Below, one piece after another: positions 55,711-64,000 of a stretch of 64,000 nucleotides of DNA; position 1 is the first letter of the stretch; each line of letters starts with the position of its first letter. Location of the stretch: positions 1-64,000 of the forward strand of contig JAJCZE010000017.1 of NCBI GenBank assembly GCA_029262555.1, written 5' to 3'. The notes beneath the pieces are model-generated. The model ran no database searches. It was not told the origin of the DNA and saw only the letters and a program-made list of their open reading frames with translations. This DNA is from Candidatus Babelota bacterium (GTDB lineage: Bacteria; Babelota; Babeliae; Babelales; Vermiphilaceae). The position numbers and the translations under genes are program-made.

Positions 55711-58062
55711 TTACTTTTCTTTTGATGGTTCAAGTACGCGATTTAATACTTCATCAGCGTGTTCAACCCAAATAATTTCAATGCCGTCAGTAACGTCTTC
55801 CATGTCTTTTAAGTCAGGTTTGTTTTTCATAGGCGCAATTACGTGTCCAAGCTTGTTGCGCTTAGCTGCGAGTACTTTTTCTTTTAATCCGCCGATACGC
55901 ATCACGTCGCCACGTAAATTTAACTCACCCGTCATTGCGTATTGTGCATTGATTGGACGCTTTGTCAGTGTTGATAGAATTGCAGTAAGCATTGTGATCC
56001 CAGCAGATGGCCCATCTTTTGGAATGGCTCCTGCTGGTACGTGAATATGGAGATCGTTTTTCTTAAAGCTTTCTAAATCAATACCAAATCGATCTGCATG
56101 TGATCGCGCATAACTCACGGCAGCTTGTGCAGACTCTTTCATAACATCGCCTAATTGGCCAGTCAGCATTAATTTACCAACGCCCGGCATAAGTACCGCT
56201 TCGATTTGAAGAATTTCGCCTCCGTATGAAGTCCATGCAAGGCCGTTAGAAATTCCAATTTGATCCTTACTATCAAGCCCTTCATCCACAAATACTCTTG
56301 ATCCAAGGTAATCTTCAATGTTTTCCGATGTGAAAGTGATGTGCTCATTGTCTTCAACGAGTGATCGCGCCGCTTTAGAGCAGAGCTTACGAACCAATCG
56401 TTCGAGTTGTCGTACGCCAGACTCTCGAGTATAGCTATTGGCAATGTCTTTGATAACATCGTCACTGAGAGAGATTTTCTCTCTATCAAGTCCAGTGTCT
56501 TCAACAGCTTTGCTGATGAGATGTTTTTTTGCGATGTGTACTTTTTCTTCGATGGTGTAGCCAGAGAGTTCAATAATTTCAAGTCGATCTCGCAGTGGCC
56601 CTGGAATAGTGTCTAAGTTGTTAGCCGTTGCTATAAACATAATTCGCGAAAGATCGAATGGGACGCCTAAGTAGTTATCATAGAATGTATTGTTTTGTTG
56701 AGGATCTAATACTTCAAGCATGGCCGCCGATGGATCGCCTCTAAAATCAGACCCCAATTTATCAAGCTCATCAATTACTACGAGTGGATTTGCAGATTCA
56801 GTTTTGCGCATTGCTTGTATAAATCGTCCAGGCATTGCCCCAACGTAGGTGCGTCGATGGCCTCTAATTTCCGCCTCGTCTTTTACGCCTCCTAAAGAGA
56901 TTCGAGAGTATGCGCGGCCTAAACTTTTAGCAATCGATTTACCAAGAGATGTTTTACCTGTTCCAGGAGGGCCAACAAAACATAAAATCGGCGCATAGCC
57001 ATCCTGTTTTAAATTACGCACTGAGATAAAGTCTAAAATTCGATCTTTGATGTCTTTTAATCCATGATGATCAATATCAAGAATTTGTTTTGCATGTTTG
57101 ATATCAAGATTATCTTCAGTTTCCTTGCCCCATGGCAATGCAAAAATCCATTCAAGGTAGTTGCGCGTTACTGTTGCTTCCAATGAATCGGGTGCAGTGC
57201 GCTCAAGGCGATTAATTTGACGAGTGACTTCTTCTTTTACATCGTCCGTAACTGGAAGTGCTTCCAGTTTTTCCATCATCTGCTCTATTTCTTCAACGTC
57301 ATCTTCGCCAAGCTCTTGCTTGATTGCTTTAAGCTGCTCACGCAAATAGTATTCTTTTTGCGCTTTATTCATCGCTTCACGAGCATTGCTTCTGATTTTT
57401 TCTTGAATTTCAGCAACTTCGATTTCTTGATGCAGATAGTGGTAAATAGTTTCAAGAAGCTCTTCTTGGCTTTGGACTTCTAAAAGTTGTTGCCCTTGCT
57501 CAACGGTAAGGCTTAAGTGCGATAATACAAAGTCCGCAATTTTTTCAGGATCCTGCATTTTTGAAAGTATGATATGAAAATCAGGACTGAAAGAGTGTCC
57601 TGATGTTGCCATTTTTTCAGCAACCGCTTTAATGCTTCGGATGTGCGGCAATAATGTTTCGATGTCATTAGCTTCAACTTCGAGCGGATCAATGCGGGCT
57701 TGCAACACGTCGCCTTGGTTGACGATATCTCGAGCGCGCCCTTTACCAACTCCTTGCACTAAAATTTTTACTCCCCCCTCAGGGATTTTAATGAGTCGCA
57801 TGATAGTTGCGATCGTGCCTACCTGATAGAGATCATTAGTGCCAATCGCTCCCTCAGATGAATTTGCGGAATCTTTGGCTGCAAGGAGAAATACTAACTT
57901 TGACTCCTCGAGTGCTTGATTGACGCCTTTTATAATTTTTTCATCTAGTACAAGAAGTGGGACAATCATATTTGGAAATACTACTACATCCATTGTAGGG
58001 ATAATTGATAAGACTTCTGGTATTGTCTCTTTATTTGGTTGATTCATGAGCGTATTGTTCAT
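55711..58062 (-). CDS. lon: Lon protease
   Basis: ATP-dependent serine protease of 783 aa. It has the N-terminal LON substrate-binding domain (to about 205), a coiled coil, AAA+ module with Walker A GPPGTGKTSLGKS and the family segment SLGGVKDEAEIRGHRRTYVG, and the proteolytic domain with catalytic Ser in PKDGPSAG and Lys further on. All motifs are intact. GGGGGAG lies upstream of the ATG. It removes misfolded and short-lived proteins. Confidence 0.96.
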   Translation of the reverse strand: MNNTLMNQPNKETIPEVLSIIPTMDVVVFPNMIVPLLVLDEKIIKGVNQALEESKLVFLLAAKDSANSSEGAIGTNDLYQVGTIATIMRLIKIPEGGVKILVQGVGKGRARDIVNQGDVLQARIDPLEVEANDIETLLPHIRSIKAVAEKMATSGHSFSPDFHIILSKMQDPEKIADFVLSHLSLTVEQGQQLLEVQSQEELLETIYHYLHQEIEVAEIQEKIRSNAREAMNKAQKEYYLREQLKAIKQELGEDDVEEIEQMMEKLEALPVTDDVKEEVTRQINRLERTAPDSLEATVTRNYLEWIFALPWGKETEDNLDIKHAKQILDIDHHGLKDIKDRILDFISVRNLKQDGYAPILCFVGPPGTGKTSLGKSIAKSLGRAYSRISLGGVKDEAEIRGHRRTYVGAMPGRFIQAMRKTESANPLVVIDELDKLGSDFRGDPSAAMLEVLDPQQNNTFYDNYLGVPFDLSRIMFIATANNLDTIPGPLRDRLEIIELSGYTIEEKVHIAKKHLISKAVEDTGLDREKISLSDDVIKDIANSYTRESGVRQLERLVRKLCSKAARSLVEDNEHITFTSENIEDYLGSRVFVDEGLDSKDQIGISNGLAWTSYGGEILQIEAVLMPGVGKLMLTGQLGDVMKESAQAAVSYARSHADRFGIDLESFKKNDLHIHVPAGAIPKDGPSAGITMLTAILSTLTKRPINAQYAMTGELNLRGDVMRIGGLKEKVLAAKRNKLGHVIAPMKNKPDLKDMEDVTDGIEIIWVEHADEVLNRVLEPSKEK

Positions 58063-58275
58063 AGCTCTCCCCCTTAATTGAGAAGCTTAGTTTTTTCAAA
58101 GTTTACATACCCAGTGTAGGGGATCGTTTAAATCCGTGACAATAATACAGTACAAAAAGATAGTAATTATCTTTTTTAAATAGGCATACCCTGCTACTCT
58201 TACAGGTAATTGGTGCAGTTTGATTGATAGCTAGATTAGAGCGCGCGATTGCGTGGTTATTTTGTAGGATATTGC

Positions 58276-58959
58276 ATGCAGAGAATGCTATTGAAGGCAG
58301 AGGGACTAAAAAAGTCTTTCAACTCGGGGCAAAAAGACAATTTTATTTTACGTGGCATCACTTGCTCATTTGATCAAAATAAAACATATGCCATCACGGG
58401 AGCATCCGGAACAGGCAAATCTACATTAATTCACTTGCTTGCAGGCCTTGATGCGCCAACCGCAGGATCAGTACTTTTTAATAATCGTAATCTTACAGAG
58501 ATGAACACCGTAGAGCACGAGCGGTTTTTACAAAAAGAGGTAGGACTCCTTTTTCAGCTTCCGTATCTCATTAAAGAGCTTTCTGTAATTGAAAATGTTA
58601 TGCTGCCAGCTCGTATCGCTGGGGCAACAGAAACTGATGCACGAGAGGCTGCGCTCGATCTTCTTGAAAGAGTTGGGCTTTTTAATAAAAAAGAAGCATT
58701 GCCAGCCACACTTTCTGGCGGTCAGCAAGCGCGAGGTGCATTAGCGCGAGCCCTTATCAATCGCCCATCCTTTCTGCTTGCAGACGAACCAACCGGTAAT
58801 CTTGATGAAAAAACCGGTAAAGAAATTACGCAGCTTTTAATAACGCTGCAAAAAGAATGGAATATTGGCCTGATTATTAGCACCCATGATAGTTACGTTG
58901 CAGATGTGATGGAGATTACATATCGGCTGCATGATGGATTAATAGAGGCGAGGGATTAG
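58276..58959 (+). CDS. lolD: LolD-like ABC ATPase
   Basis: About 227 aa, MacB/LolD family: Walker A GASGTGKSTL, Q-loop GLLFQLPYLIKELSVIENV, signature LSGGQQARGALARALI, Walker B LLADEPTGNLDEKTG, and switch His in ISTHD. In the Lol pathway it powers release of lipoproteins from the inner membrane, which would fit with lnt nearby, but LolC/E is not in view. I use the ATG at 58276, with TAGGA six bases upstream; a TTG nine codons earlier is weaker. The stop overlaps the murJ start by one base. Confidence 0.83.
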   Translation: MQRMLLKAEGLKKSFNSGQKDNFILRGITCSFDQNKTYAITGASGTGKSTLIHLLAGLDAPTAGSVLFNNRNLTEMNTVEHERFLQKEVGLLFQLPYLIKELSVIENVMLPARIAGATETDAREAALDLLERVGLFNKKEALPATLSGGQQARGALARALINRPSFLLADEPTGNLDEKTGKEITQLLITLQKEWNIGLIISTHDSYVADVMEITYRLHDGLIEARD

Positions 58960-60512
58960 TGTTTCAACGACAATCAATTATTCAAAAAACAATGCAGGTA
59001 GGCGGTTGGACGCTGATTAGCCGCTGCTTGGGAATTGTGCGAGAAATTCTTACTGTGCGCTATATTGGGGCAAGTGCACTTTCTGATGCGTTTTTTACTG
59101 CTTGGAAAATACCCAATACACTTCGTAAGCTTTTTGCAGAAGGAGCGCTTTCTGCTGCGTTTGTCCCTGCAATTGTGCAAACAATGCGCAATGAAGGGCG
59201 GGATGAAATCAAAGGCCTGATGAGCTTAGGCTTTGTAGTATTTGAAGGAATGGTTCTTTTATTGTGCGCAGTTGGAATGTATTTTGCGCAACCAGTAATT
59301 GCACTCATTGCGCCGGGATTTTCGCATGAGCAAATAGTTGCGGGTGCACAATTTTTACGTATTTTAATGCCATTTATTTTTTTAATCTCAACCAGCGCTT
59401 TACTTGCAGGGCCATTGCAGGCAGTGGGTAAATTTTTTGCACCTGCGGCAGGGCCGATTTTTCTAAACGTCTGTTATATTGCGGGTTTGCTTATTTGTTT
59501 GAAGTATCGGCTGCCCATTACGGCGCTTTGTTGGTTTATTTTGTGTGGTGGCGTTGTGCAATTGATAGTTCATATCATTGCGTATATGCGATTGAACATC
59601 GGCTTTGGCCTCTGTACGCAGGAAGATCTGAAAAAATTTGGCTATGTATTGGTGCGGTTTATTCCCTGCTTTTTAAGTATGGGGGTAATGGAAGTGGGTA
59701 TTTTTATTGATACCAGTTTTGCATCGTTACTCTCAAAGGGATCAGTTTCACTTTTAAGTTACGCAAATCGATTTATGGGAATTCCATTGGGTGTTTTTGG
59801 CGTTGCGCTTTCTACTATCCTCTTTCCCTATTTTTCTCGGGTAAGTACGTATGCGCCGAAGCGATTGGGATTTTATTTACTTGAGGCCACTAAGCTGGTT
59901 GGGTGGGTAACGCTGCCGGTAGCGTTTGCAATGATGCTTCTCTCTCAAAAGATTTTCATTACGCTTTTTGTATCTGATAAGTTTTCTTTGGCACAAGCAG
60001 AGCAGGCAGGTACCATTTTAGTAGTAGTACTGGGAGGGCTTTTTTTCTTTGCGATAAATAAAATACTGCTGAACGTCTATTACTCTCTGCATCATACGGT
60101 TATCCCTGCATTGATTGCAGTTGGATCAGTTATAACAAATACGTTTTTAAACTGGCTCTTTATCGACTATCTACAAGCAGTGGGGCTTGCCTTGGCGACT
60201 GCGATAGCAGCATGCTTGCAAACGCTTTTTTTGTATGGCGCATTGCATCACTACATACAGTTACACCTTTATTTTCCTAATTTAGTGCTTTTTTTTATAA
60301 GATATTTTGCACAATTGGCAGTAATAGGCTTCGCCTTTATTCTGATATATCACGCAATTATTTTTGGACTCGTATACTGCTCAGCACCTTTTTTTATTAC
60401 TTCATTCGGTTTTTGGCTTTGGGTAGGGCCATTGTGCCTACTCTTTATGCTTACGCTCTATATCACTCGTTCATGGTTTGGCATTCGAATTTTATTTTTG
60501 GAGAAAGATTAA
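58959..60512 (+). CDS. murJ: MurJ lipid II flippase
   Basis: 517-aa membrane protein with about fourteen helices. The N-terminal signature GGWTLISRCLGIVREIL and SDAFFTAWKIPNTLRKLFAE with GALSAAFVPA are hallmarks of MurJ/MviN. It moves lipid II to the outer face of the inner membrane for peptidoglycan synthesis, which shows a cell wall is made. The start is GTG, overlapping the lolD stop by one base; the stop overlaps the NUDIX start by one base (TAATG). Confidence 0.95.
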   Translation: MFQRQSIIQKTMQVGGWTLISRCLGIVREILTVRYIGASALSDAFFTAWKIPNTLRKLFAEGALSAAFVPAIVQTMRNEGRDEIKGLMSLGFVVFEGMVLLLCAVGMYFAQPVIALIAPGFSHEQIVAGAQFLRILMPFIFLISTSALLAGPLQAVGKFFAPAAGPIFLNVCYIAGLLICLKYRLPITALCWFILCGGVVQLIVHIIAYMRLNIGFGLCTQEDLKKFGYVLVRFIPCFLSMGVMEVGIFIDTSFASLLSKGSVSLLSYANRFMGIPLGVFGVALSTILFPYFSRVSTYAPKRLGFYLLEATKLVGWVTLPVAFAMMLLSQKIFITLFVSDKFSLAQAEQAGTILVVVLGGLFFFAINKILLNVYYSLHHTVIPALIAVGSVITNTFLNWLFIDYLQAVGLALATAIAACLQTLFLYGALHHYIQLHLYFPNLVLFFIRYFAQLAVIGFAFILIYHAIIFGLVYCSAPFFITSFGFWLWVGPLCLLFMLTLYITRSWFGIRILFLEKD

Positions 60513-60937
60513 TGAAAGAGCAGATTTCTGCGGGAATTATCACCTTTCGAATGAAGGGCGATAGTCCTGAGTATCTTTTATTGCATTATCCACACGGCCA
60601 TTGGGATTTTCCAAAGGGCAAGCTTGAAAGCGAAGAATCATTGCAGCAGGCAGCACTGCGAGAGTTGCAAGAAGAGACTGGCCTTTCAGCGCAATTGATT
60701 GAGGGTTTTGAAAGCAGTGTTGATTACATTTTTAAGCATGACGAGCAGCTGATCAAAAAGACGGTGGTATTTTTTGTAGGACTGGCATTTGAGGGCCAAA
60801 TAACACTTTCTCATGAGCACATTGGCTTTGAATGGCTTTCCTATCGGGATGCCCTGGAGCGATTGACGTTCGATAATGCAAAACAGCTTCTCAAAGAAGC
60901 TCAAATCTTTTTAGAGCATAAAAAAACCGGCCAATAA
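60512..60937 (+). CDS. NUDIX hydrolase (Ap4A-hydrolase type)
   Basis: 141 aa. The NUDIX box runs from GKLESEESLQQAALRE through LQEETGL and fits G-x5-E-x7-R-E-U-x-E-E-x-G-U. The context HYPHGHWDFPKG is typical of diadenosine tetraphosphate hydrolases of the MutT-like group. It probably hydrolyses Ap4A or related nucleotides. I start at ATG 60512 (GGAGAAAG upstream), coupled to the murJ stop. A terminator overlaps its stop codon. Confidence 0.9.
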   Translation: MKEQISAGIITFRMKGDSPEYLLLHYPHGHWDFPKGKLESEESLQQAALRELQEETGLSAQLIEGFESSVDYIFKHDEQLIKKTVVFFVGLAFEGQITLSHEHIGFEWLSYRDALERLTFDNAKQLLKEAQIFLEHKKTGQ

Positions 60938-60953
60938 AAGCCGGTTTTTTTTT
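60921..60953 (+). terminator. Intrinsic terminator of the lolD-murJ-NUDIX operon
   Basis: AAAAAACCGGC and GCCGGTTTTTT form a stem with an eight-base loop, followed by a T run. The A run on the other side lets it also stop transcription from the tRNA on the minus strand. Confidence 0.88.
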
Positions 60954-60957
60954 AACT

Positions 60958-61034
<77 letters not shown>

Positions 61035-61057
61035 CCGTATATTTCTTGTTAGATAAT

Positions 61058-62422
61058 TTAAAGGTTATCCTTTTTTTGAACTTTGTCAAAGAAAGTGCCG
61101 GATTTAAAGGAAGATGTTGTGGCGATTGAGGTTCCATGGCCATACGCATCAAAATACCCAGCATGATAATATGCGATATAAAGCAGTGGGCGCTTCCATT
61201 GGATTGCTCGCAATCGCGCGGCCAATACCATTAATATTTGAAAATGGGGCATAAACCAAGAGTCATTGGCGGTTACCATTAGAGTGTTCGGAGTTGAATC
61301 ATCGGGCCAATGAGTGCAATAAAAATCAGAGCAAATATATGGGGTGAAAGAATCGATATCGGGAATAGTGAGCTGTATGCGTGGCTTTTCAGACCGGCAG
61401 ATAGCAGCGCTTTTTTGAAAATAAAGTTGATCGCAGAGGCGTTCATTGAGGGTGGCCCGTTCGGCAAATGGAATAGCATGTCGCTTATCATATCGTTGCA
61501 AAAAAAGTCCGTTATGGTACCAATAGAGGCAGTTATAATATCGATTTTTTTCTTGGGCGAAGGATCCTATTATCAGATTTTCAATGGAGTGGTTTTTCAG
61601 CCAATCAAGAGTCGGTGCGTTTGAAAGCGCGCTCCCATTCCAGGATGATTCAGGCATAATTACGAGTTTTAATTGCGGGAGCTTTTTGTAGAGCTGGTCA
61701 AGCTCATGGTATATAACAACTTGTCCCGTATTTAAGGAAAATGATCCGGGTAGACTCAGGGGTAAATGCCCTACTTTTGAAAGCCATGCGGGAGGCTTTG
61801 ATTCTGGCTGGTTGAGCGAAAACAATATCCAGGGGGCAATCGCAAGAGGGAAAGCAATAATACCCACTCTTTTGGCATGAGCTTGTGTAAAATAAAAGCT
61901 GATTAATGAAGTAATGATGCAATACCATAAAAGAACTAATGAATAGGGCACATACGAAAGTGGCGCAAGAGCCCTGGGCTCATATGCCATTGGTAAAAGT
62001 GGGCTAAAAAAGGGCACTCCTTCCATTTGTCCAAAGGGGCACAAGAAAATAAGCTCTAAAGAAAGCAGAAATAGCCACAGCGAAATCGTCCAAAAAACTA
62101 ATCGCGCATTGATATTTGCGGTCTGTTTTAAGAATAGTTTTGTGATGAAAAGCCATATAAAAAAGGAGCCGCTTACGTATGCGGAAAAAAACCAGGGCCC
62201 AATGAGCTTCATCCATAATGGGCCAGATGCCATTGTAATGAGTGCTCCATAGATCGGCAAAAGGTGTATGGCAGTAATAATAGAGCTCCATATCGAGAGC
62301 GAAAAAGTACTGTTTTTTTGTATGCCAAAAAATAAAAAAACGGGAAAGAGCCATTCAAGTGGCCACGTACTGGGAAGAAAAAAAGGAAGAAGGTAGCTGA
62401 TTGCTGCAAAAAATAAATACAT
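61058..62422 (-). CDS. lnt: Apolipoprotein N-acyltransferase
   Basis: Adds the third acyl chain to lipoproteins. The 454-aa protein has about six to eight N-terminal helices and a C-terminal nitrilase domain with Glu258 (MPESSW), Lys313 (YDKRHAIPFAE) and Cys364 (PYICSDFY), the expected catalytic triad. It is somewhat shorter than E. coli Lnt (512 aa). Its presence means lipoproteins are made, so the Lol-like ATPase nearby makes sense. The ATG at 62422 lacks a strong ribosome site. Confidence 0.88.
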   Translation of the reverse strand: MYLFFAAISYLLPFFLPSTWPLEWLFPVFLFFGIQKNSTFSLSIWSSIITAIHLLPIYGALITMASGPLWMKLIGPWFFSAYVSGSFFIWLFITKLFLKQTANINARLVFWTISLWLFLLSLELIFLCPFGQMEGVPFFSPLLPMAYEPRALAPLSYVPYSLVLLWYCIITSLISFYFTQAHAKRVGIIAFPLAIAPWILFSLNQPESKPPAWLSKVGHLPLSLPGSFSLNTGQVVIYHELDQLYKKLPQLKLVIMPESSWNGSALSNAPTLDWLKNHSIENLIIGSFAQEKNRYYNCLYWYHNGLFLQRYDKRHAIPFAERATLNERLCDQLYFQKSAAICRSEKPRIQLTIPDIDSFTPYICSDFYCTHWPDDSTPNTLMVTANDSWFMPHFQILMVLAARLRAIQWKRPLLYIAYYHAGYFDAYGHGTSIATTSSFKSGTFFDKVQKKDNL

Positions 62423-62456
62423 GAGGGTATTTTACAGTAATTTATTTTTTTGCATA

Positions 62457-62487
62457 AATAAGGCTCCGGAGATTCCAGAGCCTTATT
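62457..62487 (-). terminator. Intrinsic terminator-like hairpin
   Basis: AATAAGGCTC and GAGCCTTATT form a ten-base stem, extended by two further G-C pairs after a mismatch. It lies 35 bases after the stop of the 254-aa exported protein gene. The A/T-rich flanks could serve either direction, and it separates that gene from lnt. Confidence 0.65.
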
Positions 62488-62522
62488 ATAACGCCTCCTA
62501 TTGTGCGGCGCGTGAAAACTAT

Positions 62523-63287
62523 TTAGTTTCTGCGGCGACGTCCGCGAACTCTTCTTACTTTTTTTGTTGCCGTTTCAGACGCTTCATTAACATTTTTCAT
62601 TTTGCGCCTAAAGCGTTTGCGGTATGTAATAATTGGAGCGCGTTGAGCTTGGATTTCTAGATCCTTGCTTTGAATTCCGCGAGTGAAAAAGCCTCGTTTT
62701 ACTAATGTTACTGACGGATTATCACCGCTTTGATCAGCAAAAATTACTTTAGTTTTGCTTTTTTGTTTTTCAGGGCCTGAAAGAATTACCACATAGCCTG
62801 ATGGTTTAACCGTAATGCGAGTTGATTTTCCATCAGCAATCGAAGTTCCTTTTCCCGTTGAGTCGCACGAATCAACGATGCGAGCGATTCCGCCTGATTG
62901 ATTTTCGATGTTAACTGAAAAAGTAACCTCTTTTTGAGAAAAACCTTCAGCAGAAAAGTTTTTTGGATTTAACGTTACTGCTGGATTGTGGTTTTTATAG
63001 TTTTTGCTATAAAACTTTACTTTTCGTGTAGACTTTTGGCCTTCTGGTCCGGCTTTAACAGTTATTTCGGCGCCACGTTGAGTAATCAAAAGGCGAAGAG
63101 ATTGATGATTTTCAAGTTCAGTTTTGCGTGACGCCCCACGTACACCTTTAGTGCTTTTAAAATCAGCAACCCCACCAGAATGGTTGGTCAGCGTTACGTT
63201 ATAATTACGAAAGCAATCACTGCGAGATGCAAAAAGCTGCGTAGTGCAGAGTAGTGCAGCAATAAGTACCTGTATGATTCGTTTCAT
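62523..63287 (-). CDS. Exported basic protein with two internal repeats and Arg-rich tail
   Basis: 254 aa with a signal peptide (MKRIIQVLIAALLCTTQLFA). Two related units follow, about 28-122 and 123-215. Compare VTLTNHSGGVADF with VNIENQSGGIARI, GPEGQKSTRKVKF with GPEKQKSKTKVIF, and HNPAVTLNPKNF with DNPSVTLVKRGF. The last 30 residues are highly basic, ending KKVRRVRGRRRRN. The units look beta-rich. I do not recognise the family. The tail could bind nucleic acid or negatively charged surface, or act as a nuclear localisation signal in a host. Terminator follows. Confidence 0.6.
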   Translation of the reverse strand: MKRIIQVLIAALLCTTQLFASRSDCFRNYNVTLTNHSGGVADFKSTKGVRGASRKTELENHQSLRLLITQRGAEITVKAGPEGQKSTRKVKFYSKNYKNHNPAVTLNPKNFSAEGFSQKEVTFSVNIENQSGGIARIVDSCDSTGKGTSIADGKSTRITVKPSGYVVILSGPEKQKSKTKVIFADQSGDNPSVTLVKRGFFTRGIQSKDLEIQAQRAPIITYRKRFRRKMKNVNEASETATKKVRRVRGRRRRN

Positions 63288-63464
63288 TGTCTCCCCCTTT
63301 AATAGGATATATGCATTTTAAGCGTGATCATTACTATCTACAGATATAATACCAATAGAAAACATGAACGTGCAATGGTTTGGAGCATAAATGTGAAATT
63401 AGTTTCGGCAGTTTTTACTTTTTATTTCGGGAGTATGAGGAGTTATTGGGCTTTGATTGAAAAT

Positions 63465-63860
63465 TCATTTAGAAATGTTTTGCAGCAAAACTGTTGCCGA
63501 TGCGATAGTGCGGGTATGCGTCAGGGATGCGAGCGGGCTGTATGGGGCCTCTGAAAAGCCTAAAAGCTGCCAATCAATCTGCAATTGCGGCGCTCCATTG
63601 CGATTATGCGTGAGCGTGAGGCCGCGGCAGCAGGTTAAGAATGGGATATAGTTTTTTGGATTAGTGCTATTAAATGCTTTAAAAAAAGCTTCTCGGAGTG
63701 CAAAGCGCACGGCAAATCGCTGTGCGCTGAGCAATTTATTTTTTTTGCAGTACTCAATTTCAGGCATACTCAGGAGTTTGAGCAATTGTTGATCTGGGTA
63801 GTTATACCAAGAATTGAATCGTTCTATTTCTACCGAGTCTATGCCGAGTCCTGCAATCAT
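63465..63860 (-). CDS. acpS: Holo-acyl carrier protein synthase
   Basis: Transfers the 4'-phosphopantetheine arm from CoA to acyl carrier protein, needed for fatty acid synthesis. The 131-aa length fits. The Mg-binding N terminus is GLGIDSVEIERF, and the central motif is RFAVRFALREAFFKAF, a variant of RFA-x-KEA. SLTHTRTIASATVLL closes the fold. The start lies seven bases after the stop of an upstream membrane protein gene. Confidence 0.9.
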   Translation of the reverse strand: MIAGLGIDSVEIERFNSWYNYPDQQLLKLLSMPEIEYCKKNKLLSAQRFAVRFALREAFFKAFNSTNPKNYIPFLTCCRGLTLTHNRNGAPQLQIDWQLLGFSEAPYSPLASLTHTRTIASATVLLQNISK

Positions 63861-63867
63861 ATGCTTC

Positions 63868-64000
63868 TTATTTTAAAATGATAAATACAAACACGCTTAA
63901 TAATGCCGCAAAAAAACACCATACGGAAGTGAGTGCTACTTTATAAAAGAGTAATGTTGCTACGTAAGAAATTCCCAGCACTACCCCCATAATCCACATA
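63868..64000 (-). CDS. Membrane protein, partial at window edge
   Basis: The minus strand has an open frame reaching the window end and ending just upstream of acpS. The visible 43 residues (MWIMGVVLGISYVATLLFYK, then ALTSVWCFFAALLSVFVFIILK) form two hydrophobic helices with a short loop. The visible Met may be internal; the true start could lie beyond the edge. Too little is seen to name it. Confidence 0.45.
   Translation of the reverse strand, partial: MWIMGVVLGISYVATLLFYKVALTSVWCFFAALLSVFVFIILK

Noticed and set aside
58155-58181. AT-only hairpin AAAAAGATA / TATCTTTTTT between the divergent lon and lolD genes.
   Set aside because: It looks like a terminator but lacks G-C pairs and lies between divergent starts, where no transcript should end; probably chance in AT-rich promoter DNA.

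Overview
This window is chromosomal DNA of a Gram-negative bacterium that probably lives inside, or depends on, a host cell. The outer membrane is indicated by MurJ, Lnt, a LolD-like ATPase, an MlaFE pair, two secretins and a large beta-barrel protein ending in Phe. Codon use is AT-leaning and genes are tightly packed. Many products carry N-terminal export signals. The mix of type II secretion genes, exported enzymes and a eukaryotic-type thioesterase suggests a lineage such as Candidatus Dependentiae (TM6). That placement is inference from gene content and cannot be proven here.

Layout. 0-11 kb: two exported unknowns, a MutY-like glycosylase, a DUF1295 membrane protein, L-lactate dehydrogenase, an M16 peptidase, a truncated ComEC, a clostripain-type peptidase and a family 4 uracil-DNA glycosylase. 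11.0-11.4 kb: a gene-free block with ten copies of a DnaA-box-like 9-mer, a DnaA-trio-like run and an AT-rich stretch, read here as the replication origin; G/C bias of the strands appears to change sign here. 11.5-22 kb: nusA, infB, a WecA/MraY-type transferase, nfo, a beta-barrel protein, aspS and eno. 22-32 kb: an operon on the minus strand for a type II secretion-like system (gspC, first gspD, gspL, gspM, second gspD) preceded by a MoxR ATPase. 32-38 kb: dcd, a DMT transporter, tpiA-secG-mlaE-mlaF, a palmitoyl-protein thioesterase homologue and a HAM1/RdgB enzyme. 38-46 kb: clpB, uvrC carrying an in-frame palindromic insertion, a Cys-nucleophile alpha/beta hydrolase, an M23 peptidase with a PilO-like partner, and exported small proteins including a rhodanese. 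46-50 kb: a polar amino acid ABC importer followed by a glutamine synthetase with an N-terminal export signal. 50-64 kb: two small exported proteins, a HerA-like ATPase joined to atpC and atpD, a PfkB kinase, lon, a lolD-murJ-NUDIX operon, initiator tRNA-fMet, lnt, an exported Arg-rich repeat protein and acpS.

The most interesting points are: (1) the exported glutamine synthetase encoded next to an amino acid importer, which could make glutamine outside the cytoplasm and retrieve it; (2) the exported palmitoyl-protein thioesterase homologue, a candidate effector on host lipidated proteins; (3) the origin candidate lying between udg and nusA rather than beside dnaA; (4) the palindromic repeat translated within uvrC; (5) a MutY-like protein without its iron-sulfur cysteines; and (6) two different secretins in one secretion operon.
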